A stretch of 7,592 bases of DNA from Chloroflexota bacterium (lineage in GTDB: Bacteria > Chloroflexota > Dehalococcoidia > SM23-28-2 > RBG-16-64-32). The notes beneath the pieces are model-generated. The model was not told the DNA's origin. It did not search any database and worked only from the letters and a program-made list of their open reading frames with translations. The position numbers were made by a program, and so were the translations under genes. This document shows, in pieces, positions 1 through 6,006 of this stretch. The DNA lies in the NCBI GenBank assembly GCA_022561095.1, contig JADFRV010000108.1, positions 1 to 7,592 of the forward strand. Direction: 5' to 3'. Numbering within the stretch: the stretch's first letter is position 1; each line of letters begins with the position of its first letter.

Positions 1-3
1 ACG

Positions 4-1059
4 CTAGGGAACGCAGGCCTCGTGCGCGGACGGGACAGACAGGCCAGCCATCGGTCCGCCGGCAGGCACGTAGATCGCGCCAGAAACTGCGGCCGCACCC
101 ATCCCATGCCGAGCAGTCGGTAGAGACGGGAGCGTCTGCCACGAGTCGGATGCGGGATCATAGGCCTCGTTCTCATCGAAAGTTCCCTGAGAGCCTTCGC
201 CGCCGACGACGTGGATGAGGCCGACGACGACAGCGGCGCCGATTCCGCTTCGAGCTGTAGGAAGTGGCGCCCGCTCGACCCATCCGTCGGTCGCTGGATC
301 GTACTCCTCGTTCGTGTCCAGGTTGCGGCCAAAGTCGAACGAGATGCGGCCTCCGATCGCATATATCTTGCCATCGATGACGCCGATCGCCAGGTGATCA
401 CGGGGGGTCGGAATGGATGCAGCCCGTGTCCAGGAGTCAGACAGGGGCTCATAGACCTCGACGGCGTCGGAGTTCGCCGCGCCAGCGCCGGCTACGCCTG
501 CGATCGCGTAGATTCGGCCCCCAACCACCGCAGCGGCAAGCGCCCCTCTTGCCGTCGGCATTGGACTCTTCTCCTCCCAAGTGTTCGACTCGGGATCGTA
601 TACGAACAGATCATCACGTGGGTCACTGAAACCGACCTCAAACCCTCCAACCACGTACAGTTTGCCATCGAGGCCAACCGCGGCTGCGTGGTGGCGAGGC
701 GCCGGCAGAGGTGCGGCCTGGCTCCATTTATCGGTGTCGGGATCGTAGACCTCCACACTGGTGGTCGGAATCCCCGAGTCATCGAACCCTCCGACCACGT
801 AGATCTTTCCGAGTACTTCGGCCACAGCCACCTCGGAGCGTGGGGTCGGCACAGGCGCCCGTTGCTCCCACCGCCTCGCATCGCTCGAAAGGGACGGTGT
901 CGGCTGCTCAGGCGTGTCCGGCGGCCCGGGCGTGGGGGAAACCTCCCTTGGCGGCCCAGCCGGCGTCCCACCGGTGTCATCGTTGCCACAGGCCATTCCC
1001 AAGAGTGCGACCAATGCAACTGTCAGCAGAAGAGTCCCGCTCGCACCTTTAACCATCAT
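4..1059 (-). CDS. Kelch-repeat lipoprotein, secreted beta-propeller
   Basis: This complete 351-residue protein is probably exported and anchored to the cell surface. The N-terminus has a charged start, a hydrophobic stretch (about residues 9-22, LLLTVALVALLGMA) and Cys24 followed by GNDD. That resembles a lipoprotein signal, although Leu sits at -4 instead of the usual -3. A Pro/Thr-rich linker (about 31-57) follows. After it come six Kelch-type units, each with a PTPR/PTAR segment, then [KR][IL]Y[VA][VI]GG (for example KIYVVGG, KLYVVGG, KIYAIGG) and a YDP-x5-W element. Six such blades fit a six-bladed beta-propeller. The third blade (RIYAIAG) and sixth blade (AIYVPAG) are degenerate. No catalytic residues stand out, so a binding or scaffold role is most likely; the ligand is unknown. 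Two ATGs lie in tandem (1059 and 1056). AGG lies five bases upstream, and an extended -10 lies so close that a leaderless transcript is possible. The family is widespread and the call is firm; the function is not. Confidence 0.86.
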   Translation of the reverse strand: MMVKGASGTLLLTVALVALLGMACGNDDTGGTPAGPPREVSPTPGPPDTPEQPTPSLSSDARRWEQRAPVPTPRSEVAVAEVLGKIYVVGGFDDSGIPTTSVEVYDPDTDKWSQAAPLPAPRHHAAAVGLDGKLYVVGGFEVGFSDPRDDLFVYDPESNTWEEKSPMPTARGALAAAVVGGRIYAIAGVAGAGAANSDAVEVYEPLSDSWTRAASIPTPRDHLAIGVIDGKIYAIGGRISFDFGRNLDTNEEYDPATDGWVERAPLPTARSGIGAAVVVGLIHVVGGEGSQGTFDENEAYDPASDSWQTLPSLPTARHGMGAAAVSGAIYVPAGGPMAGLSVPSAHEACVP

Positions 1060-1065
1060 TACCTG

Positions 1066-1074
1066 ATGCTAACA
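1066..1074 (-). promoter_or_regulatory. Extended -10 promoter candidate for the Kelch gene
   Basis: On the minus strand the sequence reads TGTTAGCAT, a TGn plus TAnnnT extended -10. It ends six bases before the ATG at 1059, so transcription would begin at or beside the start codon. No good -35 hexamer is visible 16-18 bases upstream, as expected of some extended -10 promoters. The motif is short and could be chance; the support comes from the same pattern at 1182 and 7538. Confidence 0.33.
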
Positions 1075-1181
1075 GGCAGGCTGCCTCCTGGGCCACAGGT
1101 TAGGAGAGTCTTAGAAGCCACTCACAGCGGATAGAGTCTGGAGTTCCAGCGCGAATCGGCGGTCGCTGAGCGTCCATGAAG

Positions 1182-1190
1182 TGCTAGAAT
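1182..1190 (+). promoter_or_regulatory. Extended -10 promoter candidate for the four-gene operon
   Basis: TGCTAGAAT fits an extended -10 (TGn followed by TAGAAT). A start about seven bases downstream would give a leader of roughly 33 bases that contains the strong Shine-Dalgarno sequence of the gene at 1230. No convincing -35 element is seen. This is the only promoter-like sequence I found in the 170-base divergent gap 1060-1229, apart from the Kelch gene's own. Confidence 0.4.
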
Positions 1191-1229
1191 CAACCAGGCG
1201 AGCGCCCGCAGCCAGACGAGGAGGAGCCT

Positions 1230-2204
1230 ATGACTTCGGTCTACGGCGACATTCAGGCGAAGGACGAGTTCACTCACCCCCTGGGCCCGGAGAAGAACTT
1301 CAACGAGAGCATGTACTTCAACTTCTTCGACGGGGAGCGCGGCTACGGGGGCTTCCTGCGCACCGGCAATCGGGCCAACGAAGGATACGCGGAGGTCACC
1401 CTCTGTCTCTATCTCCCGGGCGGAGAGGTGATGTTCAACTACAAGCGGCCCGAGATCGCCGATAACGACGCCTTCGATGCGGGCGGGATGAGGTTCGAGG
1501 TGGTGGAGCCGCTGGCGAAGCACCGGACGCTCTACGAAGGTTCGGCCGTGTTCCTGCGGGAGCCGGAGCAGATGGCGGAGCCGGGGCAGGCGTTCCGGGA
1601 TAACCCCCACAAGCAGGTGAGCCTTGATCTGATCCATGAGGCCGTGGGGCCGGTGTTCGGATCCACCGGCGCCCAGCGTGAGGCCGTGGACCCGGACAGG
1701 GAGTTCGCCCGCGCCCACTACGAACAGCACATGCAGATCCGTGGCAGCTTGGTGATCGACGGAGAGAGTACAGAGATCAATGGCCTGGGCCTGCGCGACC
1801 ACTCCTGGGGACCTCGATACTGGCAGGCGCTGAAGTACTACCGCTGGCTCAACTGCACCTTCGGCCCGGACTTCGGTCTGATGGTCTCGGAGGTCCGCCC
1901 AGCTGAGGGCGCCAGCATCCAGAGCGGCGTCGTCTTTCGCGGCGAAAGCTTGGAGCGGATAAGCACAGTGAACATCGACACCGAGTTTCTGCCCGACTCC
2001 CCTTACCACCAGCGGCGCCTGACCGCGACGCTGGGGCTGGAGAGCGGGGAGCAGCTCACCCTGGAGGGTAGCGTGAAGGGGTTCATCCCTCTGCGCAACC
2101 GGCGGGCCGGCATGGTCACACACATCGGCGAGGGGATGACCGAATACCGCTGCGAGGGCCGCATCGGCCTGGGCATCTCCGAGTACCTGGATCAGATCCA
2201 GTAG
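1230..2204 (+). CDS. DUF7064-like protein, AttH/CrtC lipocalin-like fold
   Basis: This 324-residue protein has no signal peptide or membrane segment, so it is probably cytosolic. It resembles the bacterial family now split into DUF7064/DUF7065, related to AttH and carotenoid 1,2-hydratase (CrtC) folds. The strongest marker is the run at residues 185-198 (GLGLRDHSWGPRYW), the conserved RDHSWG-x-R signature of that group, followed by aromatic-rich beta strands (YYRWLNCTF). The C-terminal GxGxxEYLDQ (about 313-322) also fits. Early residues FNESMYFNFFD and RTGNRANEGYAEV form the first strands. Members are often found beside APH-type kinases and acyl-CoA enzymes, as here; the reaction is not established, and handling of a lipid or hydrophobic acid is an inference. 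The start is supported by GAGGAGGAG at 1218-1226 just before ATG. It is the first gene of the operon, and the next gene begins four bases after its stop. Confidence 0.82.
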   Translation: MTSVYGDIQAKDEFTHPLGPEKNFNESMYFNFFDGERGYGGFLRTGNRANEGYAEVTLCLYLPGGEVMFNYKRPEIADNDAFDAGGMRFEVVEPLAKHRTLYEGSAVFLREPEQMAEPGQAFRDNPHKQVSLDLIHEAVGPVFGSTGAQREAVDPDREFARAHYEQHMQIRGSLVIDGESTEINGLGLRDHSWGPRYWQALKYYRWLNCTFGPDFGLMVSEVRPAEGASIQSGVVFRGESLERISTVNIDTEFLPDSPYHQRRLTATLGLESGEQLTLEGSVKGFIPLRNRRAGMVTHIGEGMTEYRCEGRIGLGISEYLDQIQ

Positions 2205-2208
2205 CCGC

Positions 2209-2766
2209 ATGCGGGTTGCCCCCTTGCCCGAGACAATAACTCTGGAAGGATACGTCGTCGTCTTAAGGGACGCCCCGGGTGCTAACGCCTTGTATCAGGG
2301 GCTGCACAGCATAGTTCCTTGGGACCAGGACGCATACGAACGAGGATTTGAGGATCCATTTGTCTTTACTGAACTCGGAGACTTGGACCTCTTACCCACT
2401 CTTGAAGTGGCGCGGCAGGTTTTGGATCGGTATGCGGAAATACATCGACGCGAGTCGCTGGCGATACTTTATGCCCGAGTTCACGACGTGTCCTCGCCGT
2501 CCGCGCTCAGCCGACGAGGCTTGAAGTTCTCGGGATACGATGCAGCCAACACAGGGCAGCCATTCCACTCGATCATTTGGGATAACAAGTGGCAGTCGGG
2601 ATCGCCCACCACACGATTTGCTCAGTTTCGGAACCAAGCCGGCTTGTTTGACTCCGCCGATGTCGCTCGGGAGTACATGGAGGCTTACCTCAGCGAAGCC
2701 CGCGCGGATGATGCGGCGTATGACCCGGGCGAACTTGTCATATGGGAAGTCTACCTCGTCGACTAG
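2209..2766 (+). CDS. Unrecognised 185-residue protein of lower GC
   Basis: I do not recognise this family. The product is about 185 residues and acidic, with no signal peptide, membrane helix or metal-binding cluster. An N-terminal strand (ITLEGYVVVLRD) leads into an acidic helical stretch rich in Asp/Glu. The C-terminal half has KFSGYDAAN, HSIIWDNKW, a segment GLFDSADVAREYMEAYL that looks like a helix, and a final strand ELVIWEVYLVD. That layout reminds me loosely of small toxin-immunity or orphan cytosolic proteins, but this is only an impression. By hand count 2221-2460 is about 54% GC, against about 65% (2041-2100) and 70% (3181-3240) in the flanking genes. The ATG at 2209 has no Shine-Dalgarno; reinitiation after the upstream stop would explain expression. 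The TTG at 2224 is an alternative start. The frame is open throughout and fits exactly between its neighbours, which argues that it is a real gene. Confidence 0.62.
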   Translation: MRVAPLPETITLEGYVVVLRDAPGANALYQGLHSIVPWDQDAYERGFEDPFVFTELGDLDLLPTLEVARQVLDRYAEIHRRESLAILYARVHDVSSPSALSRRGLKFSGYDAANTGQPFHSIIWDNKWQSGSPTTRFAQFRNQAGLFDSADVAREYMEAYLSEARADDAAYDPGELVIWEVYLVD

Positions 2767-2767
2767 C

Positions 2768-3787
2768 TTGACTTCTGAAGAACTCTCCGAGCGCCTCGCG
2801 CAGTTCCTCACGCGATCCCACGCCGCCCGTTCCGTCCGGATCGAGGGGCTACGCCTGCTAACCGGCGGCGCCTCACGGCAGACCTGGTCGTTCAACGCCG
2901 TGATCGAGAACGCCGAGGGTGAGATCAGCAGGCAAGCGCTGATCCTGCGCGGCGACCCGCGCCGAGGGCCCAACCTTATGCCGCAGGAGATGGAGTACGC
3001 TCTTCTAAAGGCTGCCGGCGAGGAGGGTGTTCCCGTACCGAAGGTGCATCTCATGGGCGACGAATCGCTTGGGATGCCCTTCTTCCTCATGGAACGGGTT
3101 GAGGGCGAGACGATCCCGCGCCGCCTTCTGCGCGACGACATCTACGCCGAGGCTCGCCGGGCGATGACGGGACAGCTGGGCGCGATCCTGGCCAACATCC
3201 ATCGCGTACCCACCGAGGGGCAGGGGCTGGACGAGCTGCCGGCGCCCCCACCTGACAGCTCTCCGGCCGAGAATGAGGTGACGCGGTACGAGCAGACGTA
3301 CCGCGCCGTGACGCCGGAGCCGCACCCGAGCTTCGAGCTGGCGTTCCGCTGGCTGCGGCAGCACCTGCCGCCAGCGGAGGAGCGAACCCTGGTGCACGGC
3401 GACTACCGCATCGGCAACGTCATCTTCGGCCCCGAAGGGGCGCGGTCCATCCTGGATTGGGAGCTGGCCCACATCGGCGACCCGATGGAGGACCTCGGTT
3501 GGATATGCGTCCGCTCCTGGCGCTTTGGCAACGATGACCTGCCAGTGGGCGGCATCGGCACTCGGGAGGAGTTCTGGCGCGCCTATGAGGCGGCCGGCGG
3601 TTCGGCGGTGGACCCGGCACGCGTCCGCTTCTGGGAGGTGTTCGGCAACCTCCGCTGGGGGATCATCTGTATCACGCAGGCGAAGGCCTACCTGGACGGG
3701 CTCAGCCCCAGCGTCGAGCTCGCCGCCATCGGGCGGCGTACCGCGGAGACGGAGTGGGAGCTGTTGAACTTGATGGAGGAGGGCTGA
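2768..3787 (+). CDS. APH-fold acyl-CoA/hydroxyacid kinase, LvaA/ACAD10-11-like
   Basis: This is a phosphotransferase of the aminoglycoside-phosphotransferase (APH)/choline-kinase fold, 339 residues from the TTG start. Visible elements in order are the N-lobe glycine-rich loop LTGGASRQTWSF (about 32-43), ALILRGDP, the helix EMEYALLKAAGEEGVPVPKV, the hinge GMPFFLMERVEGETI, the catalytic loop HGDYRIGN at residues 210-217 (catalytic Asp212, Asn217), and the metal-binding LDWELAHIGDPMEDLG beginning with Asp230. This subgroup contains Pseudomonas LvaA and the kinase domains of human ACAD10/11, which phosphorylate 4-hydroxyacyl substrates. It is not expected to confer antibiotic resistance. The DUF6285 gene downstream strengthens the LvaA comparison. 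The open frame extends to 2540, but that part is the shadow of the previous gene. TTG at 2768 gives the natural LTSEELSERL opening one base after the upstream stop; ATG at 2720 is the alternative, with a 47-base overlap. Neither has a clear Shine-Dalgarno. Confidence 0.9.
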   Translation: MTSEELSERLAQFLTRSHAARSVRIEGLRLLTGGASRQTWSFNAVIENAEGEISRQALILRGDPRRGPNLMPQEMEYALLKAAGEEGVPVPKVHLMGDESLGMPFFLMERVEGETIPRRLLRDDIYAEARRAMTGQLGAILANIHRVPTEGQGLDELPAPPPDSSPAENEVTRYEQTYRAVTPEPHPSFELAFRWLRQHLPPAEERTLVHGDYRIGNVIFGPEGARSILDWELAHIGDPMEDLGWICVRSWRFGNDDLPVGGIGTREEFWRAYEAAGGSAVDPARVRFWEVFGNLRWGIICITQAKAYLDGLSPSVELAAIGRRTAETEWELLNLMEEG

Positions 3788-4176
3788 TGCAGGACCGTCC
3801 CACATACGACGAGCTGCTGGCTGCCGTGGAGCGCTTCCTGAGTCAGGAGATCGTCCCCAATACGGAGGGGGTGCGCCGGTTCCACGCCCGCGTAGCCGCG
3901 AACGTCCTCGGCATCGTCCGGCGGGAGCTGGAGCGAGAGGAGGAGCAGCTTGCCGCCGAGTGGGCCGGCCTGGACGGCCTGCTGGAGCCAGCGAAGCCGC
4001 CGGAAGGCCGAGCGGCGCTTCGCGAGGCGTTGGGAGCCCGTACGGCAGAGCTGTGCGAGCGCATACGTGCGGGAGAAGCGGACGCGGGGCCGTTCCGAGA
4101 GGCGGTCATCAGTCAGGTGCGGCGGACGATTCGAGACAAGCTGCTGGTGAGCAACCCGCGCTGGCTGGGAGAGTAG
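3787..4176 (+). CDS. DUF6285 protein, LvaB-like kinase partner
   Basis: This is a small helical protein of 129 residues. The opening RPTYDELLAAVERFL, the central RFHARVAANVLGIVRREL (about 30-47) and the closing KLLVSNPRWL (about 117-126) match what I know of DUF6285. That family travels with LvaA-type kinases; the P. putida partner LvaB is a small protein needed together with LvaA for phosphorylation of 4-hydroxyvaleryl-CoA. I recall LvaB as a DUF6285 member but cannot verify it here. The ATG at 3787 shares its A with the TGA stop of the kinase (overlap TGATG) and follows GGAGGAGGG at 3775-3783, so the two are translationally coupled, consistent with a 1:1 complex. An open extension to 3754 lies inside the kinase gene and is rejected. 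It is the last gene of the operon, and no acyl-CoA dehydrogenase follows. Confidence 0.85.
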   Translation: MQDRPTYDELLAAVERFLSQEIVPNTEGVRRFHARVAANVLGIVRRELEREEEQLAAEWAGLDGLLEPAKPPEGRAALREALGARTAELCERIRAGEADAGPFREAVISQVRRTIRDKLLVSNPRWLGE

Positions 4177-4203
4177 CGCCACAGCGCCGGCGGGCGTGGC
4201 GCT
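4175..4203. terminator. Hairpin between convergent genes, possible terminator
   Basis: AGCGCCAC (4175-4182) and GTGGCGCT (4196-4203) form a perfect eight-base stem around a 13-base GC-rich loop. It begins inside the stop codon of the DUF6285 gene and lies 27 bases past the stop of the facing MFS gene, so it could serve either direction. No T-run follows on either side, so it is not a standard intrinsic terminator. It could instead protect mRNA 3' ends. Confidence 0.35.
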
Positions 4204-4230
4204 CGTGCGGATAGAGCAGGCGGGACCGGC

Positions 4231-5502
4231 CTACTCACCTGCGGCGGGCGTGGATTCTAGTTGGGTAGTGAGGGGGAGCGGCAGCCGGGAGGCGATGTAG
4301 AGCAAGACAGCCGATCCAGCGAAGGCTGCGAAGAGCATCACCAGTACCCAGTCGTAGGAGCCGGTGGAATCGAAGATGGCGCCGGCAATGACCGGGCTCG
4401 CGATCAAGCCGATAGTTTCGATCACCGCGAAGGTTCCGAGGATCGCCCCGAAGTGGGCCAACCCGAAGGCGCGGGGCAGGAGCAACGGCTCCAGCAACGG
4501 ACCGCCGCCACTACCCACGATCCAGAAGACGAGAAAGACCGCGATGCCGGCCGTCCCGGAGTCCAGTATAAGCGCCGTCATTGCGGCCATCAGGAAGGCG
4601 ACTAGCCCCATAGCCGCCTTCTCGATGCGTGGGATACGGTCGGCGAGCGCGCCGAAGACCAGCCGGGAGAGGATGCCGAAGGCGGCCGCGCCAGATACAA
4701 GCGCCGCCGCGACGCCCCGAGAGATGCCAACGGACTCGTAGAAGGGCACCATATGCACCAGCCAGCCGAATACGCCGAAGAAGAACAGCATCATCGCCAG
4801 GGCCAGCACCCAGAAGAACGGAGTACGCAGCGCCTGCCCCAGGGTGAGGCCGGTCAGGACCCGGGGCTGATGCGACCCGTCCCGCGCAGGCGGTTCCCCA
4901 TCGACAGCGGCGCCGATATCGGCCGGGGAGTTGCGGACGAGCAGCAACCCCATAGGCACCAGAACAGCAACGGTGACGATGCCGGAGAAGATAAAGGAGC
5001 CATCCCACCCATAAGCATCGATGACCACTCGCATCAGGGGCACGACGACGAAACCGCCTAATGAGAACCCTGTGCCCAAGACACCCAGGGCGATGCCGCG
5101 TCTACGGTCGAACCAGCGGGAGATCAGCGCCTGAAAGGGGATGAAGAACATCAACTGCCGGAACACGGCGTTGATCGATTGGTAGGCATACCACTGCCAG
5201 AGCTCGCTGGTGGTGGCGAGGAGCAGGTAGGTGGCGCCGGTGAGGGTTGCGCCTACAACGATCGCGGACCTTGGGCCACGGGCATCGACCCAACGACCAA
5301 CAAACGGCCCTGTCAGACCGCTGACGAGCAACGAGACCGAGAAGCCGAGCGTTACTTCTGTGCGCGACCATCCGAACTCCGTTTCCAGCGGCTCGATGTA
5401 CAATCCGAAGGACCAGAAGGAGACTCCGCTCCCCAACGCCATGGCAATTACGGAGCCGGCCAGGATCCACCAGCCATAGAAGGTGTTTCGCTCGCCACGC
5501 AT
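4231..5502 (-). CDS. MFS carrier, monocarboxylate/oxalate-formate type
   Basis: This inner-membrane secondary transporter has 423 residues from ATG 5502 and about 12 hydrophobic helices in two halves. The opening FYGWWILAGSVIAMAL is typical of the monocarboxylate-transporter-like and OFA branches. The loop between helices 2 and 3 carries the motif-A sequence GRWVDARGPR (69-78), and the loop RWFDRRRGIALGVLGTGFSLGG fits helices 4-5. A hydrophilic central loop (NSPADIGAAVDGEPPARDG) separates the halves. The substrate is probably a small carboxylate, driven by a proton or antiport gradient, but residues alone do not define it. The frame extends to GTG 5523; ATG 5502 is preferred because relatives have few residues before FYGWW, although neither start has a Shine-Dalgarno. 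The tRNA-Arg gene ends 49 bases upstream of the GTG on the same strand. I see no clear separate promoter, so readthrough from the tRNA unit is possible. It is convergent with the LvaA/LvaB-like operon. Confidence 0.88.
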   Translation of the reverse strand: MRGERNTFYGWWILAGSVIAMALGSGVSFWSFGLYIEPLETEFGWSRTEVTLGFSVSLLVSGLTGPFVGRWVDARGPRSAIVVGATLTGATYLLLATTSELWQWYAYQSINAVFRQLMFFIPFQALISRWFDRRRGIALGVLGTGFSLGGFVVVPLMRVVIDAYGWDGSFIFSGIVTVAVLVPMGLLLVRNSPADIGAAVDGEPPARDGSHQPRVLTGLTLGQALRTPFFWVLALAMMLFFFGVFGWLVHMVPFYESVGISRGVAAALVSGAAAFGILSRLVFGALADRIPRIEKAAMGLVAFLMAAMTALILDSGTAGIAVFLVFWIVGSGGGPLLEPLLLPRAFGLAHFGAILGTFAVIETIGLIASPVIAGAIFDSTGSYDWVLVMLFAAFAGSAVLLYIASRLPLPLTTQLESTPAAGE

Positions 5503-5571
5503 CGTCGAGTTGATTTTGCCCACGTTCGATGTAACTGAGGTGAGGTTGTGGAGTCGGCACGCAGATAGAAG

Positions 5572-5648
5572 TGGCGCGCTCGGCGGGACTCGAACCCACG
5601 GCCTCAGCCTCCGCAGGGCTGCGCTCTATCCAACTGAGCTACGAGCGC
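5572..5648 (-). tRNA. tRNA-Arg, anticodon GCG
   Basis: This is a full 77-base cloverleaf. The acceptor GCGCUCG pairs perfectly with CGAGCGC, the discriminator is G, and CCA is encoded. The D-stem is GCUC/GAGC with loop AGUUGGAUA; A20, an arginine identity base, is present. The anticodon stem CAGCC/GGCUG closes the loop CUGCGGA, so the anticodon is GCG, reading CGC and CGU. The T-arm is GUGGG-UUCGAGU-CCCGC with one U-G pair. It is the last tRNA of the cluster, with no promoter in the 38-base gap before it. The GCG anticodon is unusual for bacteria. Confidence 0.95.
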
Positions 5649-5656
5649 GCAAGGTT

Positions 5657-5674
5657 GGGCCAGCCACATGGCCC
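5657..5674. other. Short inverted repeat between tRNA-Leu and tRNA-Arg
   Basis: GGGCCA (5657-5662) and TGGCCC (5669-5674) form a six-base stem with a six-base loop in the spacer between two tRNA genes. It has no T-run, and a terminator here would separate tRNA-Arg from its promoter, so an RNA-processing stem or chance is more likely. Confidence 0.2.
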
Positions 5675-5686
5675 CTTTACGTCGCG

Positions 5687-5772
5687 TGGTGCCGAAGGTG
5701 GGATTTGAACCCACACGCCCTTACGGACACTGCGCCCTGAACGCAGCGCGTCTGCCATTCCGCCACTTCGGC
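5687..5772 (-). tRNA. tRNA-Leu, anticodon CAG
   Basis: This is an 86-base class II tRNA with a long variable arm (about UGUCC-GUAA-GGGCGU). The acceptor GCCGAAG/CUUCGGC is fully paired, the discriminator is A as expected for leucine, and CCA is encoded. The anticodon stem CUGCG/CGCAG closes loop UUCAGGG, giving CAG, which reads CUG. The T-arm is GUGGG-UUCAAAU-CCCAC. It lies 14 bases after tRNA-Val, too close for its own promoter, so the two are cotranscribed. Confidence 0.96.
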
Positions 5773-5786
5773 GCGTCTCTTCTAAG

Positions 5787-5861
5787 TGGTGGGCGGTGCA
5801 GGGCTTGAACCTGCGACCTCTTGCGTGTGAAGCAAGCGCTCTCCCACTGAGCTAACCGCCC
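5787..5861 (-). tRNA. tRNA-Val, anticodon CAC
   Basis: This is a 75-base cloverleaf with acceptor GGGCGGU/ACCGCCC, discriminator A and encoded CCA. The anticodon stem CUUGC/GCAAG closes loop UUCACAC, giving CAC, which reads GUG. The T-arm is GCAGG-UUCAAGC-CCUGC. It has its own near-consensus promoter at 5874-5903 and probably heads a Val-Leu-Arg transcript. Confidence 0.96.
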
Positions 5862-5873
5862 GCCGCCAATGCG

Positions 5874-5903
5874 ATTGTAGAGCCGCCCGTTTGAAGGCGT
5901 CAA
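5874..5903 (-). promoter_or_regulatory. Sigma70-type promoter for tRNA-Val-Leu-Arg
   Basis: On the minus strand TTGACG (5903-5898) is followed by an 18-base spacer and TACAAT (5879-5874), 12 bases before the 5' end of tRNA-Val. Both hexamers differ from consensus at one position, which is strong for a GC-rich genome and fits the need for high tRNA output. Confidence 0.72.
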
Positions 5904-5920
5904 GGTAGCGGGAGAAAGGC

Positions 5921-5996
5921 TGGTAGCAGGGGCGGGAATCGAACCCGCGACACATGGCTTATGAAGCCACTGCTCTAACCGCTGAGCTACCCTGCC
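5921..5996 (-). tRNA. tRNA with CAU anticodon, elongator Met or Ile2
   Basis: This is a 76-base cloverleaf with encoded CCA. The anticodon stem GUGGC/GCCAU closes loop UUCAUAA, so the anticodon is CAU. It lacks the three G-C pairs (29-31/39-41) of initiator tRNA: the stem reads G-U, U-A, G-C, G-C, C-G. It is therefore either elongator tRNA-Met or the AUA-reading tRNA-Ile whose C34 becomes lysidine; sequence inspection does not settle which. The acceptor GGCAGGG/CCCUGCU has an unusual G1-U72 wobble pair, with discriminator A. The T-arm is GCGGG-UUCGAUU-CCCGC. Confidence 0.94.
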
Positions 5997-6006
5997 ACCG
6001 AAGGCG

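Noticed and set aside
211..1134. Plus-strand open frame of 307 codons
   Set aside because: It lies opposite the Kelch gene, is rich in Arg/Cys/His with no recognisable domain, while the minus-strand frame has clear repeated Kelch motifs and a signal peptide.
1122..2210. Minus-strand open frame of 362 codons
   Set aside because: It mirrors the DUF7064 gene, which has a strong Shine-Dalgarno and the RDHSWG motif; long antisense frames are common in GC-rich genes.
2540..2767. N-terminal extension of the kinase frame to ATG 2540
   Set aside because: It would overlap the upstream gene by 227 bases in another frame, and its residues look like random Arg/Ser/Pro-rich sequence.
2768..3787. Aminoglycoside resistance gene
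   Set aside because: The fold is APH, but the operon partner DUF6285 and the LDWELAHIGDP segment place it with LvaA/ACAD10-11-type metabolic kinases.
3005..3805. Minus-strand open frame of 266 codons
   Set aside because: It is antisense to the kinase catalytic domain and shows no domain or start signal.
5572..5996. tRNA cluster as an integration site for a mobile element
   Set aside because: There is no integrase, no duplicated tRNA 3' end and no direct repeats in the window; all four tRNAs are intact.
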